A stretch of 8,687 nucleotides of DNA from Comamonadaceae bacterium (GTDB lineage: Bacteria > Pseudomonadota > Gammaproteobacteria > Burkholderiales > Burkholderiaceae). The stretch covers positions 1-8,687 of the forward strand of contig CANNNB010000090.1 in assembly GCA_947505995.1 (NCBI GenBank), written 5' to 3'. The notes under the pieces are model-generated. The model had not been told where the DNA came from. It did no database searches and worked only from the letters and a program-made list of their open reading frames with translations. Numbering within the stretch: the first letter of the stretch is position 1; every line of letters starts with the position of its first letter. Of this stretch, positions 6,874 to 8,687 are shown piece after piece. A program made the translations under genes and the position numbers.

Positions 6874-6905
6874 TGCGCGCAGACCGTGTCTGTCGCCTGT
6901 GCGCA
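6874..6905 (+). other. Possible hairpin in the regulator's leader
   Basis: CAGAC (6880-6884) and GTCTG (6888-6892) form a 5-bp stem with a CGT loop. TGCGC (6874-6878) and GCGCA (6901-6905) could pair around it. The structure would lie in the untranslated leader of the regulator mRNA. It matches no riboswitch I know, and short stems like this arise by chance in GC-rich DNA. Confidence 0.2.
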
Positions 6906-6947
6906 AGCTGAAGCCAAGCCTTCAGCGCAACCCAAAGTGGAACGAAC

Positions 6948-7361
6948 ATGGCATCTCAATTTTCTATCAGCGATCTGGCCAAAGAGTTTGACCTCACCAC
7001 CCGGGCCATTCGCTTTTATGAAGACATGGGTCTTCTTGAGCCACAGCGTTCTGGGCCAGGCGGGCGCAACAGGGTGTATTCCTCGCGTGACAGAACCCGG
7101 CTCAAACTCACTTTGCGCGCCAAACGCCTGGGCCTGTCTTTGGTGGAGGCCAAAGAACTTATTGACATGTACGACACGCCGCGCGACACCGGCCCGCAGC
7201 TGAAAAAGTTCATGGTGGTGTTGGCAGAGCATCGTCAGCAACTGGAGTCGCAATTGGCAGATTTACACGCCACTTTGGAAGAAGTCAAAACGCATGAAAA
7301 GGAAGCGCGCAATTTGTTGGCGCGTTCTGAAAAAGCGGCCAGCAAAAAGGTGATGGCATGA
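6948..7361 (+). CDS. liuR: MerR-family regulator, LiuR-like
   Basis: This 137-residue DNA-binding protein has the MerR layout. The N-terminal winged helix-turn-helix is FSISDLAKEFDLTTRAIRFYEDMGLL (5-30), followed by the wing with NRVYSSRDRTRLKLTLRAKRLGLSL (41-65). A charged coiled-coil dimerisation helix runs from about 88 to 130. There is no cysteine in the protein, so it is not a copper, mercury or zinc sensor of the classical type. The sequence style, and the downstream isovaleryl-CoA dehydrogenase gene, match LiuR, the regulator of leucine/isovalerate degradation in proteobacteria. The ATG at 6948 has only a weak GTGGA upstream. It probably controls its own operon through the palindrome at 6826-6851. 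The stop overlaps the next gene as ATGA. The effector, likely a branched-chain acyl-CoA, is inferred. Confidence 0.87.
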   Translation: MASQFSISDLAKEFDLTTRAIRFYEDMGLLEPQRSGPGGRNRVYSSRDRTRLKLTLRAKRLGLSLVEAKELIDMYDTPRDTGPQLKKFMVVLAEHRQQLESQLADLHATLEEVKTHEKEARNLLARSEKAASKKVMA

Positions 7362-7801
7362 CTGAGACCCATTTAAGTTCCCCCATTGCCCAGAGAGTTG
7401 CGGCCAGTTTTGCACGTCAAGGCATGATGCAACATTGGGGCGCGCAGCTCTTGCGTGCAGAAAAGGGCGAAGTAGAAGTTTCTTTGCCCTATGGCGACAA
7501 AGTCATTCAGCAACAGGGTGCTTTTCATGGTGGCGCCATCGGCGCATTGGCCGACATTGCGGGTGGTTACGCAGGCCTGACCGTTCTGCCAGAGGGCATG
7601 GAAATTGTCACAGCCGAATACAAAATTAATTTTTTAAGCGGCCACCAAGAAGGTGAGTTGCGTGCCATAGGCAAAGTGGTCAAGGGCGGCAAACGAATTG
7701 TTGTGACCACGGCTGAAGTTTTTCACATCGACGCACAAGGCAAAAAGTCGATGTGTGCGGTGATGCAGCAAACACTGGTGCCCGTGCCGCAAACCTATTA
7801 A
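7358..7801 (+). CDS. PaaI-type hotdog thioesterase
   Basis: The 147-residue protein belongs to the PaaI/YbgC-like hotdog-fold acyl-CoA thioesterases, which hydrolyse acyl-CoA to free acid and CoA in the cytoplasm. The diagnostic stretch is QQQGAFHGGAIGALADIAGGYA (51-72): HGG at 57-59 contacts the substrate and D66 is the expected catalytic acid. The C-terminal beta strands (EIVTAEYKINFL; RIVVTTAEVFHID; SMCAVMQQTLVPV) complete the fold, and the length is normal for the family. The start overlaps the regulator's stop (ATGA 7358-7361), and AAGGTG at 7347-7352 is a reasonable ribosome site, so the two are co-translated. Its place between liuR and ivd suggests it acts on branched-chain acyl-CoA intermediates or relieves CoA trapping. 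That substrate is inference. Confidence 0.88.
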   Translation: MTETHLSSPIAQRVAASFARQGMMQHWGAQLLRAEKGEVEVSLPYGDKVIQQQGAFHGGAIGALADIAGGYAGLTVLPEGMEIVTAEYKINFLSGHQEGELRAIGKVVKGGKRIVVTTAEVFHIDAQGKKSMCAVMQQTLVPVPQTY

Positions 7802-7807
7802 TTGAAT

Positions 7808-7816
7808 TTGGAGAAG
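7808..7816 (+). promoter_or_regulatory. Ribosome binding site of ivd
   Basis: TTGGAGAAG contains GGAGA at 7810-7814, 8 bases before the ATG at 7823. It is the best Shine-Dalgarno in the window and fixes the start of the dehydrogenase gene over the second in-frame ATG at 7829. It also marks independent, strong initiation, unlike the ATGA-coupled genes. Confidence 0.7.
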
Positions 7817-7822
7817 TACACC

Positions 7823-8687
7823 ATGAACATGCCCGGCCTTAACTTTCAATTGGGTGAAGACATCGATGCATTGCGCGACGCCGTGCGCAATTTTGCGCAA
7901 GCCGAAATTGCCCCCCGCGCTGCAGAAATAGACCACACCGACAAGTTCCCAATGGACTTGTGGCGCAAGATGGGCGAAGTGGGCGTGTTGGGCATCACGG
8001 TGCCCGAGGTTTATGGCGGCGCCAACATGGGTTACTTGGCGCACATGATTGCCATGGAAGAAATTTCTCGCGCATCTGCCAGTGTGGGTTTGTCTTATGG
8101 GGCGCACAGCAATTTGTGTGTCAATCAAATCAAGCGCAATGGCACAGATGCGCAAAAGCAAAAATATTTGCCTAAGCTCATCAGTGGTGAGCATGTGGGT
8201 GCCTTGGCCATGAGCGAGCCAGGCGCGGGCTCTGACGTCATCAGCATGAAACTCAAGGCCGAAGACAAAGGCGGCTACTACCTGTTGAACGGCAACAAAA
8301 TGTGGATTACCAACGGGCCCGATGCCGACACCTTGGTGGTCTACGCCAAAACAGAACCCGAAATGGGCGCGCGCGGCGTTACTGCGTTCTTAATCGAAAA
8401 AAGCATGAAGGGCTTTTCGGTTGCGCAGAAGCTGGACAAGCTGGGCATGCGCGGCAGTCACACCGGTGAGCTGGTTTTTCAAAATGTGGAAGTGCCCGCA
8501 GACAATATTTTGGGCGGCCTCAACATGGGCGCCAAAGTGCTCATGAGTGGCTTGGACTACGAGCGCGCCGTGTTAGCGGCAGGTCCCTTGGGCATCATGC
8601 AGTCGGTCATGGACAACGTCATTCCCTACATTCACGACCGCAAGCAGTTTGGTCAAAGCATTGGCGAGTTTCAACTCATTCAAGGCA
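7823..8687 (+). CDS. ivd: Isovaleryl-CoA dehydrogenase, 5' part (3' end outside window)
   Basis: This FAD enzyme (also called LiuA) oxidises isovaleryl-CoA to 3-methylcrotonyl-CoA in leucine degradation, passing electrons to ETF. The first 288 of about 390 residues are visible. They include the N-terminal helical domain (to about 120), the flavin/substrate segment [18 protein letters not shown] (127-144), [19 protein letters not shown] (159-177), [23 protein letters not shown] (203-225) and the start of the C-terminal helical domain. [17 protein letters not shown] (244-260) carries E247. A Glu at this place on helix G is the catalytic base distinctive of isovaleryl-CoA dehydrogenase, unlike most acyl-CoA dehydrogenases. 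The frame is open to the window edge without disruption. It lies 21 bases after the thioesterase gene, in the LiuR operon. A related short branched-chain acyl-CoA dehydrogenase is the only serious alternative. Confidence 0.95.
   Translation, partial: MNMPGLNFQLGEDIDALRDAVRNFAQAEIAPRAAEIDHTDKFPMDLWRKMGEVGVLGITVPEVYGGANMGYLAHMIAMEEISRASASVGLSYGAHSNLCVNQIKRNGTDAQKQKYLPKLISGEHVGALAMSEPGAGSDVISMKLKAEDKGGYYLLNGNKMWITNGPDADTLVVYAKTEPEMGARGVTAFLIEKSMKGFSVAQKLDKLGMRGSHTGELVFQNVEVPADNILGGLNMGAKVLMSGLDYERAVLAAGPLGIMQSVMDNVIPYIHDRKQFGQSIGEFQLIQG

Noticed and set aside
6320..6991. 223-codon open frame on the + strand across the MBL gene and the divergent promoter
   Set aside because: It runs antisense through conserved MBL motifs and over the operator into the regulator gene, and shows no domain.
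7634..8194. 186-codon open frame antisense to the thioesterase and ivd
   Set aside because: It spans two well-supported genes and their ribosome site; His-rich shadow composition.

Overview
The window reads as ordinary chromosome of a betaproteobacterium. Gene order (glyQ-glyS-gmhB-plsC-metallopeptidase), protein sequence style and the moderately GC-rich, TTG/GGC/GCC-heavy codon use point to Burkholderiales, probably Comamonadaceae (Limnohabitans- or Rhodoferax-like). The genus is inference. No tRNA, rRNA, CRISPR array or insertion sequence was found.

Left part (1-4816, + strand): a compact housekeeping run. It holds the 3' half of glyQ, complete glyS (together the two-subunit glycyl-tRNA synthetase), gmhB (heptose bisphosphate phosphatase for LPS core precursors), a PlsC-type 1-acylglycerol-3-phosphate acyltransferase, and a YgjP/DUF45-type zinc metallopeptidase. 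glyS/gmhB and gmhB/plsC share 4-base ATGA stop-start overlaps, so they are very probably one transcript with coupled translation. Protein synthesis, LPS and phospholipid supply therefore sit in one envelope/growth operon.

Middle part (4817-5676): a lone, clearly more AT-rich gene on the - strand encodes an unrecognised phosphoribosyltransferase-fold protein. It meets the metallopeptidase gene tail to tail across a short perfect AT-rich inverted repeat. Its composition differs from everything around it, and it looks like an acquired single gene. It is the least explained item in the window.

Right part (5677-8687): a divergent pair around one control region. To the left on the - strand lies a metallo-beta-lactamase-fold hydrolase with a C-terminal winged-helix-like tail. 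To the right on the + strand lie a LiuR-like MerR regulator, a PaaI-type hotdog thioesterase and the start of isovaleryl-CoA dehydrogenase (cut by the window edge). The 155-bp intergenic region holds a near-perfect 26-bp ACGT-containing palindrome inside a sigma70-like promoter. This looks like the autoregulatory operator of a leucine/isovalerate (liu) catabolic operon, and the MBL hydrolase probably belongs to the same regulon.
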